Part shown: in pieces, positions 53,865 to 64,000 of the stretch
Numbering within the stretch: position 1 is the first letter of the stretch
Layout: every line of letters begins with the position of its first letter
NCBI GenBank assembly: GCA_933228895.1
Contig: OW121851.1
Coordinates: forward strand, 134,649,624 to 134,713,623
Source of the DNA: Platycnemis pennipes
Lineage: Eukaryota > Arthropoda > Insecta > Odonata > Platycnemididae
Direction: 5' to 3'
DNA length: 64,000 nucleotides
The notes under the pieces: generated by a model
The model's database searches: none
Told to the model about the DNA's origin: nothing
What the model saw: the letters and a program-made list of their open reading frames with translations, nothing else
Position numbers and translations under genes: made by a program

Positions 53865-56195
53865 ATCATCATGGGTGAACAATCCTAGGATTAGTTTAAC
53901 GATGCACTTTAGTCGACTTTTCTATCAGTGAACCTCTTCTATTTACGTAGCTCCTCTCTTTCACGTCCTTAACTACCTGTTCGTTATTAACTCATACGAG
54001 AGCTGCATTTTCTGTTCTTCCCGTTCACTCTTTCCTCTACGATTGTCTTCATGAGGCATTGGTGTCTTAAGATATGGCCGATACGAAATTCCCGTCTTCT
54101 TTTTATAGTTTTCAACAGACATCTCTATCTTCCACTCCCCTTAAGACTTCTTCATTTGTCACTTGATCGATCGGTTTTATCTTCATCATTCTTCAGTAGC
54201 TCCATTTTTCGAATGCTTCCACCCTTACTTCTCATCTTCTGTCTTCGTCCATCCCACACAACCGTAAAGAAACATGCTCCAGATATACGTTCTAATGAAT
54301 TGCTTCCTTACTTTTAAAGCTTATAGTTACAGCTGTAAGTAGAATCTTCTTTTGATAGAATGTCTTCTTTGCCTGAGCTATTCTGCTGACTATTTCTTTC
54401 TTGCTCCGTCCAGCTGATGTCTGACCATTGCTCTTTCCATGGTTGTAAGCATCTATTTCAGATCCTTCTCCGTCTCTACTATGAGAGCTATGTCATCAGC
54501 GAATCGCAGGATGCTGATTGTTCCTCTGTGGATTTTCATTCGAGAACACCTTTCCTTGATTGCATAGATGGCTAACTCGATGTAAACATTAGTAATAATG
54601 TTTACATCGAGTGAATGACCATGCACAGCCTTGTCTCACTCCTTTCCTTATCCTTGCTTCTTCAGAGCTGGCTCTAGATTATTTCAGGGCTACTTGTTTT
54701 TCATACAAAGTCTGGATAATTCCTTTCACTCCAATTCCATTCAGATCCAATTTAAGCGTTAAATTTCAATCTACGTTATCAAAAGTCTTCTCCAAACCCG
54801 TAACCGCAATGAAGATCGGTTTTTTTCTTCTCCATTCTCTTCTCTATTAGCAGTCTAAGGGCCATTATTGCTTCTTTTGTACCCTTAATTTTCCTGAATC
54901 CGAATTGATCTTCTTTCGGTTATCCTCTGCATTTCGTTCTATTATTCTGTATATGATCTTGTCAATGTCTTCGATGCATGTGTCGTCAGGCTTATAGTCC
55001 TAAAAATTTCACATTTCTCCGCGGTTTTCCTTTTGGGAATAGGAATTATGATATTTTACTCGAATCCCTAGATATTTCTCCAGATGAATACATGTCGAAA
55101 TTAGTTTTGTAGAAATGGGTTAATATCTTCTGTCCTGCAATTTTAATTAATCCTGCTGGGATATCATCGATTCCAGAGAACTTATCCATCCGAAATTCCT
55201 TGCTACTGCGTCGAATTCCAATCTTAATATTGATGCTCCCATATCATCATTTTCGACTTCGCTTTCCTCTTCAATCACTTTCGTATTGGGATTGTTTCCG
55301 TTGCAGAATTCCTCCGAACATTCTTTCCATCTCTTCACTTTGTCTTTATTTTCAATTAGACTTTCTCCATTATTGTATCTTATGGCAATGCACCTTGCGC
55401 AATGCACCTTGCGTGGTTCCTCACTTTCCTATAGGCAGCTTACAACTTTCCAAGTGCAAAGTTGCTTTGTACATCTTCACATAGATTCTTCAAACACATT
55501 TCTCTAGCTTTCTTGGCTTTGCGACCTGCTTCGTTCCTTATTCTTTTGTAGCAAAGCTGCCCTTCTTCAGTTTTCCCATTTTGTACTTTCTCCTTTCTTC
55601 AATCCGTTTTAAGACTTCATCCGTGATACATGGCATCTATTCTTCTTCCAAAACCATCCTTTACGGCTTCTTTTATTCCATATATAATGTTTTCCCAACG
55701 CTCTTCTACTGGTTTCTCTGTCAGGTCCTGCTCTACGTTCATTCCCACTGCTTTCTGAAATGCCAGCTGATCTAGAGTCTCCTTCAGTTTTTTACTTGCC
55801 GAATGTTTTACACTGGTTTCTTTAAACTCTTTAATTTAAGATGGAATGTCACGATCACTTAATTATAGTCGCTGTCGATGACTGCATCCGGGTAGCATCT
55901 TCAGATCTTCATTAGGTTTTTAAATCTCTGTTTCAATAAAATGTCTGTATTTGAAATTAATCTCTGTCTCCCTGCATCCTCAACCTGTATCTTCTTCGGT
56001 TGTGAGTTTTTAACAATGCGTTAGTAACCAATAACGTATCTTGTGTGCAGAACTCCAGTAGTCTCTCTCCTCTTTCGTTTCGGTTTCCCAATCCTTATTT
56101 TCCAGTCATACTTCCATCTTGAGCTTCGCCGACGACAGCGTTTCAGTTTCCTAAAATAATTATGTTTTCTTCTGCTCTTACCTGTTTTATTACTT
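53865..56195 (-). mobile_element. LINE 2 remnant, fullest copy, unit C
   Basis: Minus-strand LINE spanning the endonuclease end to the 3' tail. The frame at 55147-55407 reads ..EDKVKRWKECSEEFC and DDMGASILRLEFDAV.., closely matching LINE 4 (KVKRWKGCLEG, DMGASILRSEFDAA), so LINEs 2 and 4 are one family in opposite orientation. A small duplication (GCAATGCACCTTGC) lies at 55387. Confidence 0.82.
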
Positions 56196-57353
56196 ATGAG
56201 CAGTATTGCAATCAATGTTACACCAGTAATATTTTGTCATACATCTATTGTTAATTCATAAATACGCACAGTTCACGGAAACTGGTAAAATCAGAGCGTT
56301 GTACTACCAGTACTGTTAATGTAGTCGTGCCGGCGATTAGTCATAATTAGTGCATTGTTTAGCCACCAAGTATTGGACAAAATTTATTTTACAGATAAAT
56401 TAAAAAAATCTCTGGTCGTCATGGAATTCATAGTGATACATCGTTTGAAAGAAAGATAATTATTACTTACACAGACTTGCACCCATCTCTCCAAAGCTCC
56501 AAAACTCAAAAATCCACGAGACTAGATAGGAAGGATGTCTGAACTCTCCTCGAATTCTCCTGGAATAATGGAGTGGACCAATCCTGTAGCAACGGTTGCT
56601 ATCAAGCTACGACAATCATTTAGGGTCATTGTTGTTACCTCCATATGTCTTAACATATATCGTTGTAACTTGTAACTTGTATATGTAGTAACTTCGAAAC
56701 GTGTCTTATCGCTGAGAATTTTTCAGTTTTGACCACCTTCGGTAACGCTATCGTGTTGTTCGCCCTTGGCCTCTCCTCACAGTTTCCTCTCTAAATCTGC
56801 ATTTTCGCGCAGCATTACTGCTATGACATCCGCCAGATGTGCTACATATCTAAAGTTATCAGGTCTCTGATCAGGCAAAATGGGACATTCTGGTAAATCT
56901 TGGAATTTTGGCAATCTACACACCATTGATTAATAATTTACGAATTCCTAGAATTCTGTCCAAAAACCTACTAATTCATCTCGCAGTTATGCTAATAGTT
57001 ATCCTTATGCTGACTGTGACATCCTACACTGAAAAAATTTTTTGCCAGATAACACCGAACATGTTTGATAGGACATTTATCGATATAAATTATTACATTT
57101 TCAATAAGAATAACCATGCGATAGATGATATTTACTGAACGATTTGGTAACCGATTATTGAAAATTTCGGTAGTTAAGAATTGACTTAAAAACGGGAAAC
57201 ATTACGGCTGAAGTTACTGAAACAATTCGATTGTCGTAAGAGTTTGATGATATTCACCAAGCTTTAGGTAAATTCTAAGATCCGACATAGTGTTTGGTGA
57301 AAAGCATCAGACTCGTTGAGATTCTGTTCGATAAATTTTACCATATTAATGAT

Positions 57354-57438
57354 AATAATAATAATAATAATAATAAAAGGTCTTTGTTGGGGCGAGATTG
57401 AGACAAAACTGTCCCTTCTGCCATCTAACCCCAAAAAA
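57354..57438 (-). mobile_element. Short retroelement fragment with (ATT)n tail, unit C only
   Basis: About 85 bp absent from units A and B at the same place. On the minus strand it is a short unique sequence ending in eight or more ATT triplets, as expected for a severely 5'-truncated LINE or SINE with a microsatellite 3' end. Family not identified. Confidence 0.6.
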
Positions 57439-58288
57439 GTCGCCCTGTTTACAGAAATGTGTCTTTTCTAGCATTGTTTATTGAATATTCCTTTTTAACC
57501 TCGGTTCGAAACGGCTACAAAGACTGAAGACATGGAATTATCCACTATCGCCAATAATTCAGCTACCAACAAAGATAGATGCCCTAATGCCCGAATTATA
57601 AAGTAAATGGCTTTTGCCTCTGTTGGAAAGTATTACGTACTCATAACCATCTCGAAGGCTATCCATAGGATGAAATAGTGCTCTGACACCACTGAACATG
57701 GTGAGGTCTAAGGAAAAGGAAGGAAATTGAATTCGATATATTTGAGATGCCTCAACAATTTGCATGTTGTCAATGCACATATTTCGCAACAATAATCTAC
57801 ACTCAATTAGCTCACGAATTCTTCAAAGTCAATCCCTTGCTGAACTTTTATGGATCACATGTAGAGAGAAAGTAAATTGCAACCCCAACCATCACGGAGT
57901 AAATTATAATGGGAAACTCTACAAATCTTTCTAAGTGTGATACCGATGAGTTATGCTGCTCATGTTTGCGACGCCGAATGACGAAATAAAACGCCACATT
58001 TATTTTTCGATCGCGCGATCGAGGCTGGTCCAACCCACCTGCAAGTGTGTGGAAGTGTGGAATGTAGCAGTATCCACACCGCTATTGATATTTTAGAGAT
58101 ACAAACATTGAAAATATCATACATGCATTATATTTTGAAGGAAACACGAAAAACTTTCTTATTTTAACACGTGGAGAAGTCTAGGAGTCATCGAAACACT
58201 GCTTTTCTCGGGTGCACCTTTTGAGTTCCTCTTCTTACCAACTTGACATCGCCTACCGACGAATACTTACACTTTTAACGGAGACAGC

Positions 58289-58765
58289 ATGCATTCCTCA
58301 AACCATTTTATGGGTCTAAGATGCAGGTGCACACAGGATTATTGTCTCTTGGAGGCCACCAACCCACAGCTTGTGTTGCACGGCCCAAACTCCCCCGCCC
58401 CCAGCACTGCGGTTGTGCGTTCGGCGAAGGGTCCATTTTATGACACCGCGGATCCCTTTACGCTGTCCATACTTTGGAGAGGACGCTTTCTAGTCTCCAA
58501 AGAAGTGCACTGGAGTGTTCAGTTTCATTTTTGCAGTGGTGTGAATGAATGGTGGATTGGGTCTCTCGAAATTCTCTCTACAACTCCAAGTGTGGATACC
58601 TTCCTAACCACTTCAAGATTCCTCACTTTTTCAATGTTTGTGTACTCTATTAGAAGTGCTAATAGCGTATATGATTTGATATTATCATATATGCATCGGC
58701 CGGGTGCCCCGTGGTGTAATATTTATAAATGGTTTGCGCATTTGTTTCTATCCAAAAAACATTGA
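58289..58765 (+). CDS. Uncharacterised open frame, unit C
   Basis: Third copy (158 codons). It shares the extended amino end with B and the short carboxyl end with A. Most changes from the other copies are single bases. Coding status remains doubtful. Confidence 0.18.
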   Translation: MHSSNHFMGLRCRCTQDYCLLEATNPQLVLHGPNSPAPSTAVVRSAKGPFYDTADPFTLSILWRGRFLVSKEVHWSVQFHFCSGVNEWWIGSLEILSTTPSVDTFLTTSRFLTFSMFVYSIRSANSVYDLILSYMHRPGAPWCNIYKWFAHLFLSKKH

Positions 58766-60249
58766 ATTTTACATGCATGTGTTGGAGCTGTTACAATGAG
58801 TCAATATACTTAAGGACAATTTCCAGTTACACACAATACTGACTACATTACATCCACCTATCTAGTTATTACGTAGCATATTGAGAACTCTTAACGGGGA
58901 GGGAGAAATTTAACCATCTAGCTATCACTGATCTTATGACAATATCGACACCGGCAGCAAGTTGAAATTCGAATCGAGACTTGAGTATGTGACGTTATCG
59001 ACCTGGACAAAGACGCCACATGTTATCTCTGCGCATTATATTACTCCTCTCATTCCTAGTGATCGACAGAATAGAATACAGGTTAATGACTTTATCAGGG
59101 TGTTTTCACTAAATAATAAATCTCGTGCTTAAAGCGATTCCGCTCTCCATTGTCCCCTAGCCGATGAATGAACAATCTGCATGAAAGCGTATATTAGCAT
59201 AGCTCTAACGATAGTTACTATTTCGTTTATGATGGCCAAATCGAAAACAGTATAAATGCTAGCGGAAGAAGTGGAGAATGAGACACAAGGCAAAATAAGG
59301 GGATAGTGAAAACATGATTACAGAAAAATAATAAAAATGTGATACGCAATAAAAAATTTATTTATATAATAAAGCTAATGTCTCTTCTCAAAATGGTTCA
59401 TTTATTATGATTTATAAAAGGGTTATTTTTTTAATTCAATTGCTTCAAACATCAATACATCAATATCATTGCAGAATCCTTAATATTATGTCAATTCGCT
59501 TTTTCGAATATTTTTTTCTTTTTGAGTGTGCCTAAAATTGTGCATCCCATTTTTCTCTTCAAGCTAACGGTTTCGACCCTCTTTTAGGGGTTGATGGTGT
59601 TGACGAATAAGAAACATGCTTCAATTGGTGACCACAAGTTTACAAATGCATAAAAATATTAAGTGGTCGGCAGATTTCCGCGAAAAATATCCCTGGAAGG
59701 TAGGCTGTAGTTGAAGATAGCAATCAATAAATCATGAATAAATAAGTGTCAACGGGTTTTACTAGTATTTCCTACATTTTTTAAAGAAGGAAAAGAAGAT
59801 ATTAAATGCAAAGAGAATACTAGGTGCATCACATTTGAAGTGATAGATTGTTCCAAGGAAAGCTTTACGCACTCCATTTCGAATTCTGAACTACTCGAAA
59901 AATGTTTTCTTTTTCTTTGGAATGATGTCAATGACCTTGATCCAAAAACAGCCAAGTATCACTGACTAGAGTCCTGACGCGAGACCCTACAAACATGATC
60001 GAGCAGTTAGGAATATTTTTAATTTATTGAGAATTGGAAAAATTAATTATTTAAGCATTGATTTAAGCACTTCCAAATTATGTTTAGTATTAATAGAATG
60101 CTCTTCATTTCCTGTGAAAAAATCAACAATTTTCAATTTTTAAAAAAGACATTAGTAATGGAGCATTGCAACATTAGAACTTATAATGAAGTTATTCCCC
60201 ATTTAAAAAGGAAAATTCGATAAGGTAAAAGTCGGTATTCAAATAAAGA

Positions 60250-61175
60250 AATTCACCATTAACGATTGAGGCAAGAATAAGGAAAAGATGGAGACAAGGC
60301 TTCCGCATTGTCTCCAGTATTTTTTAATGTTTATATCGGCAGAGCCTTGAATTAAATCAAAGAGAAGTCTTCTGGGGTTAATATCCATGGAGAAAAAAAT
60401 TAACATGCTGAGATTCGCAGATGACATAGCGCTCATAGCAGAGACGGATAGAGATCTGAATAAGATGCTGATAACCATGGAAAGGACAATGGCCAGATAT
60501 CAGCTGAAGATAAATAATAGGAAGACTAAGATACTGGTGTGCAGCAAGAGAGAAGAGGCCTAAACCAAATTTATACTACGAAAACATAAGCTGGAAGAGG
60601 TGAAAGAGTTATGTTACCTTGGAAGCCAAGTACCGAACGACGGATGAAGCAAGAAGTAGTAAGCAGAATGTCCCAGGCGAAAGGGCATTCTATCAAAAGA
60701 AGAGTCTACTTACCGCTAGAATAACAAGCGTAGAATTAAGGAAACAATTCATCAGAACGTACATCTGGAGCGTGTTTATTTATGGCAGCGAAGCATGGAC
60801 AATGACAGCAGCGGATAAGAAAAGGGTGAAAGCATTCGAAATGTGATGCTACAGCAGAATTGTGAAAATTAAATGGATCCACCAGGTAAGTAACGAGGAA
60901 GTTCTAAGAAGAATCGGAGAAAAGAGAAGTCTTCTGAACATCCTGAGAAGAAGACGGGAGAACTTGATCTGCCAACTCATGAAACATGATGGCGTGATGA
61001 GGACAATCGTCGAGGGACAAGAATGGCGAAAGAAAGCCTGGTGCAAGATATATGGAACACGTGATAAAGGATGTGAAAGAGAAGAATTACATAAATATGA
61101 AGAGATTAACCGATAGAAGGACTTAGTAGTGAGCTGTATCACGCCAATCTGAGGATTGATGTCTTGATGATGATC
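60250..61175 (+). mobile_element. LINE 3 remnant, unit C
   Basis: Same fragment as 17866-18790. The carboxyl frame runs about six codons further (to 61116) because TAA became AAA near 61091. Confidence 0.8.
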
Positions 61176-61424
61176 ACCATAAACAAGTCGCATGTATAGA
61201 AATCATTAAAAATGCGAATAGTTGATTTTCAAAACACTAAAACTCTCGCAATAGTTAACATTTTGGTCAACTTTGCTCGTAATGTTTCAAAAATGTTTGT
61301 TCCTCAGATGAGACAAAATAAATAGGAATTGAACATTTTAGCATATCATATATAAATTTTTATATCGAAATTAAAACAACTGGTCTTTTTCATTAACATT
61401 TGTTTATATCTTCATGTACGGCGA

Positions 61425-63110
61425 GAAATGAGAGGGATTGGGATGGGTTAAGAGCGGTGTTTGGGCTTGTTGAGGATACAAAAAATCTGCCACCACAGGT
61501 CGCCAACACATTACTTGAAAATCACAACCGAAGAAGAGACTCGTAGAAAATTCCAGGAGAGAGAAGAAATGCCGAATAGACTACATTTTAGTGAAGAAGA
61601 GATTAAGAAACGAAGTAAATACTGCTAAAGCTACCCTGGGACAGACATGGACAGTGACCATGATGGACCAGTGACCAGTGAAGTAGGTAGATCTGCCTAC
61701 AGGTTAGTAAGGAACGCAGTGCAAGGTGCAATGCCATACGGGACAAGAATGGAGAATTTTTGATTGTCAACGAGGACAAAGTAAAGAGATGGGAAGAATG
61801 TCTGGAAGGGTAACAGAACGGAAAAATTCTCAGTACAAAAGCTATTGAAGAGGAATGCGTAGTGGAAAAGGGTGATATGGGAGCATCAATATTAAGATCT
61901 GAATTTGACGCTGCAGTAAGGGACCCTCGGATGAATAAGGCTTATGGTATTGATGATTTTACTGCAGAACTAATTGAAAATTCCGGAGAGAGGACATTAA
62001 AACCCTCGTTAACTCATCTTTACAAACCAATCTGCTACATGTACAAAACAGGAGAAATACCAAGGGACTTCGAGAAAAACGTCATCATGCCTATTTTCAA
62101 GAAGAACAGAGCGGAGAAATGCGAAAGTTTAGGGACTATAAGCGTGACGACACATCCATCGAAGAAACTGACCAGTATACTCTACAAAACAATATAAGGA
62201 AAAGCTGAGGTGTTCCTGGATGAAGAAAAATTCGGAATCAGGAAAAGTAGGGGTACAAGGGAAGCAATATTGGCCCTTCGTTTGCTCATAGAGAAGAGAA
62301 TGGAGAAGATCAAGCCGAGGTTTAAAGCATTTGTGGATTTAGAGAAGGCTTTTGACAACGTAGATTGGGATTCAATGCTTGAAATCCTGAAGGGAATTGG
62401 AGTGTCCTACAATGACCGAAGAGCTATCCACAGGCTGTATCAAAACCAAGTAGATGTAATTAAATCTGGACCCAGCATGGAAGAGGCAAGAAAAAAGAAA
62501 GGAGTGAGAAAACGTTGTTCACTCTCTCAGGAAATTTTTTATATATTCACATCGAGAGAGCCATCAAGGAAAGAAAGAGAAGTCTACTGGAGTGACAATC
62601 CACGGAGAATAAATAAGCATGCTGCGAATCGCTGATGACATAGGACTTATAGGAGAGACAGTGAGGGTTGTGAACAGTAAATACATCTGGAAAATGTTTC
62701 TAAACGGTAGTGAAGCATGGACGATGACAGCAGCGGAGTAAAAAGGGGTGGAATCATTATAAATATGGAGCTGGAGAAGAATGGTGAAGACTAAATGGAT
62801 CGGCCGAGTACGTAATGAGGAAGTGCTAGGAGAGTAGGAGAAATGTGAAGTGTGCTGACATCTCTACAAAGACCAAGGGACAACTTAATCGGTCATATCA
62901 TGAGACATGATGAAGACTATCATCGAGGGAAAAGTGAAAGGTAATAATAGAAAAGTCAGGCCTCGTATAAGATACATGTAACAGGTTGTGAAGGATGTAA
63001 AAGACAAGAATTACAGCAAAATGAATTGGCTAATATTAGAATGGAGTTGAAAGCTGCGTGAATTCAATCCTAGGATTGTCGACCATTGATGACGATTATG
63101 ATGAACAATG
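61425..63110 (+). mobile_element. LINE 4 remnant, unit C
   Basis: Same as 19030-20725 but more decayed: a TAA near 61626 where unit A has AAA, and loss of one A near 61690. The transcriptase frames at 61862-62197 and 62210-62635 remain open. Confidence 0.8.
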
Positions 63111-63347
63111 ATTGAAATAAAACATACGGTGGAGTTTTTATAACTCGACAGCCAGAGAAAAGCTGCAAACGTGTGAAAGAGTTTAAATTATGTCAAATAA
63201 GTGAAAATTAATCCGCGGTTCAAGGATAAAAATAAGATAATCAATCGACAAATTGTTTTCGTTCACTTTATTACAACAAATAAAACCGATCTTCACTTTC
63301 GACGGAGTCTAACATAACAAAATCATTCCTTTGTGTTCTTGGTCTTC

Positions 63348-63421
63348 TCAGTTGATAGACTCAGGAGGTATCATCGAGGAACCGCTCTTCTCTCGATTGC
63401 AGATGCCGCTGTCCACAGTCG
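63348..63421 (-). CDS. Possible terminal exon, minus strand, unit C
   Basis: Same acceptor, short open stretch and stop as in units A and B, with AATAAA at 63272-63267. The upstream exons for this copy would lie beyond the window. Confidence 0.27.
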
Positions 63422-64000
63422 CTGAGGAATTGACGAATTTCGTTGAGCAAACAGGTTGAATCAATTATTCTTCTACGGTAGTTTTCATTCCTCGCAATCG
63501 TCATTCCCTTATTAAGTGTCAAAGTTCACCTATAACAGAGTAAATATCGCTTAGGATATCAGTACTTCCGGATCAGGATATTTGGTAAACGCTGTTTAGG
63601 AATGGTTTAAACATTTTATTAACGGTACCGTTTATTCAGTTATTGTGGTGCCAAAAAGAAAACTCTCCTATTTTGGAAGTACTCTTCAAGTCATCATTAG
63701 AAATCATCAAATGTCCCAGCATTCTTGGAGGCAATAAGGTCGTTTACCATATTTTTTTACTGCCGAATCTGATAGAGTTTTTAAAATGAAAAGACCCGTA
63801 TTTTTCCGTTTTTTGATCCGTCAATTATTTCTCGAGTTATAGGCGGCGAAAAACTGATGTTTTTAACCCTTTCGGAAAAGTGGGCGTGGCGCAACATCTG
63901 ACGTATATCGACTTCGTCCAATCACAACTGAGCCCGCGAATCTACTTTGACTCATCGCAAAGGGGGAACACAGCTTTCTCTCCCAATGGTAGCGATTGCG

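Larger units (their letters stand above)
56196..60118. other. Unassigned unit sequence, C
   Basis: Counterpart of 4016-7842 with the short retroelement insertion, the 16-bp palindrome near 58007 and the empty Polinton site at 60113-60118. No other gene supported. Confidence 0.55.
41757..64000. repeat. Tandem array unit C (partial, cut by window end)
   Basis: This copy carries the CACTA-like insertion at 43530-52147 and an empty Polinton site (CTTCAT at 60113-60118). Its last base matches position 38730 of unit B, so about 3.0 kb of the unit lies beyond the window. It also lacks the stretch equivalent to about 1150-1388 of unit A (junction near 42888). It keeps the fullest LINE 1/LINE 2 region (43065-43529 and 52148-56200). 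Confidence 0.92.

Noticed and set aside
1..64000. rRNA or tRNA genes anywhere in the window
   Set aside because: None seen on either strand by inspection; a tRNAscan/Infernal run would be decisive.

Overview
The window is eukaryotic and almost certainly from an insect or another arthropod. It is AT-rich, has no bacterial-style operons, and is packed with remnants of non-LTR retrotransposons, a Penelope-like element with a GIY-YIG domain, a Harbinger element, a CACTA-like element, a small TA-flanked MITE and a Polinton-like element. No conserved host gene pins down the species.

The main architecture is a tandem array of one large unit. Unit A is 1-24711, unit B is 24712-41756 and unit C is 41757-64000 (cut by the window end). 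By eye the units are near-identical wherever they align. Each carries, in order: a C-rich block that on the minus strand reads as a glycine/acidic repeat exon; an AT-rich spacer; plus-strand LINE 1; minus-strand LINE 2; about 3.8 kb of unassigned sequence; plus-strand LINEs 3 and 4; a polyA signal with a possible terminal exon on the minus strand; and about 4 kb containing roughly 0.94 kb internal duplications with a 109-bp exon-like segment in each.

Each unit is told apart by its own late insertion, and the other units show the matching empty or undisturbed sequence. Unit A holds a 9,874-bp element (7843-17716) with about 132-bp inverted repeats that begin AG and end CT, and a 6-bp target duplication CTTCAT. 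Both are Polinton/Maverick hallmarks. It carries an intact intronless matrix metalloproteinase with signal peptide, cysteine switch, zinc site and hemopexin domain. It also has a 197-residue nuclear-type protein, two related small proteins reading inward from the two ends, a broken basic protein with a hydrophobic glycine-rich tail, and other fragments. No polymerase, integrase, ATPase or capsid gene was recognised. Unit B holds a Penelope-like element with inverted GIY-YIG arms and a hammerhead-ribozyme-like motif. Unit C holds an 8.6-kb CACTA-like element with subterminal repeats, a decayed BEN-domain gene, a nested Harbinger element and a MITE.

The likely history is: LINEs accumulated in the unit, the unit was amplified, and the Polinton-like, Penelope-like and CACTA-like insertions then hit single copies. 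The metalloproteinase-bearing Polinton-like element is the most notable system here. The possible amplified minus-strand exons in the unit are the second.
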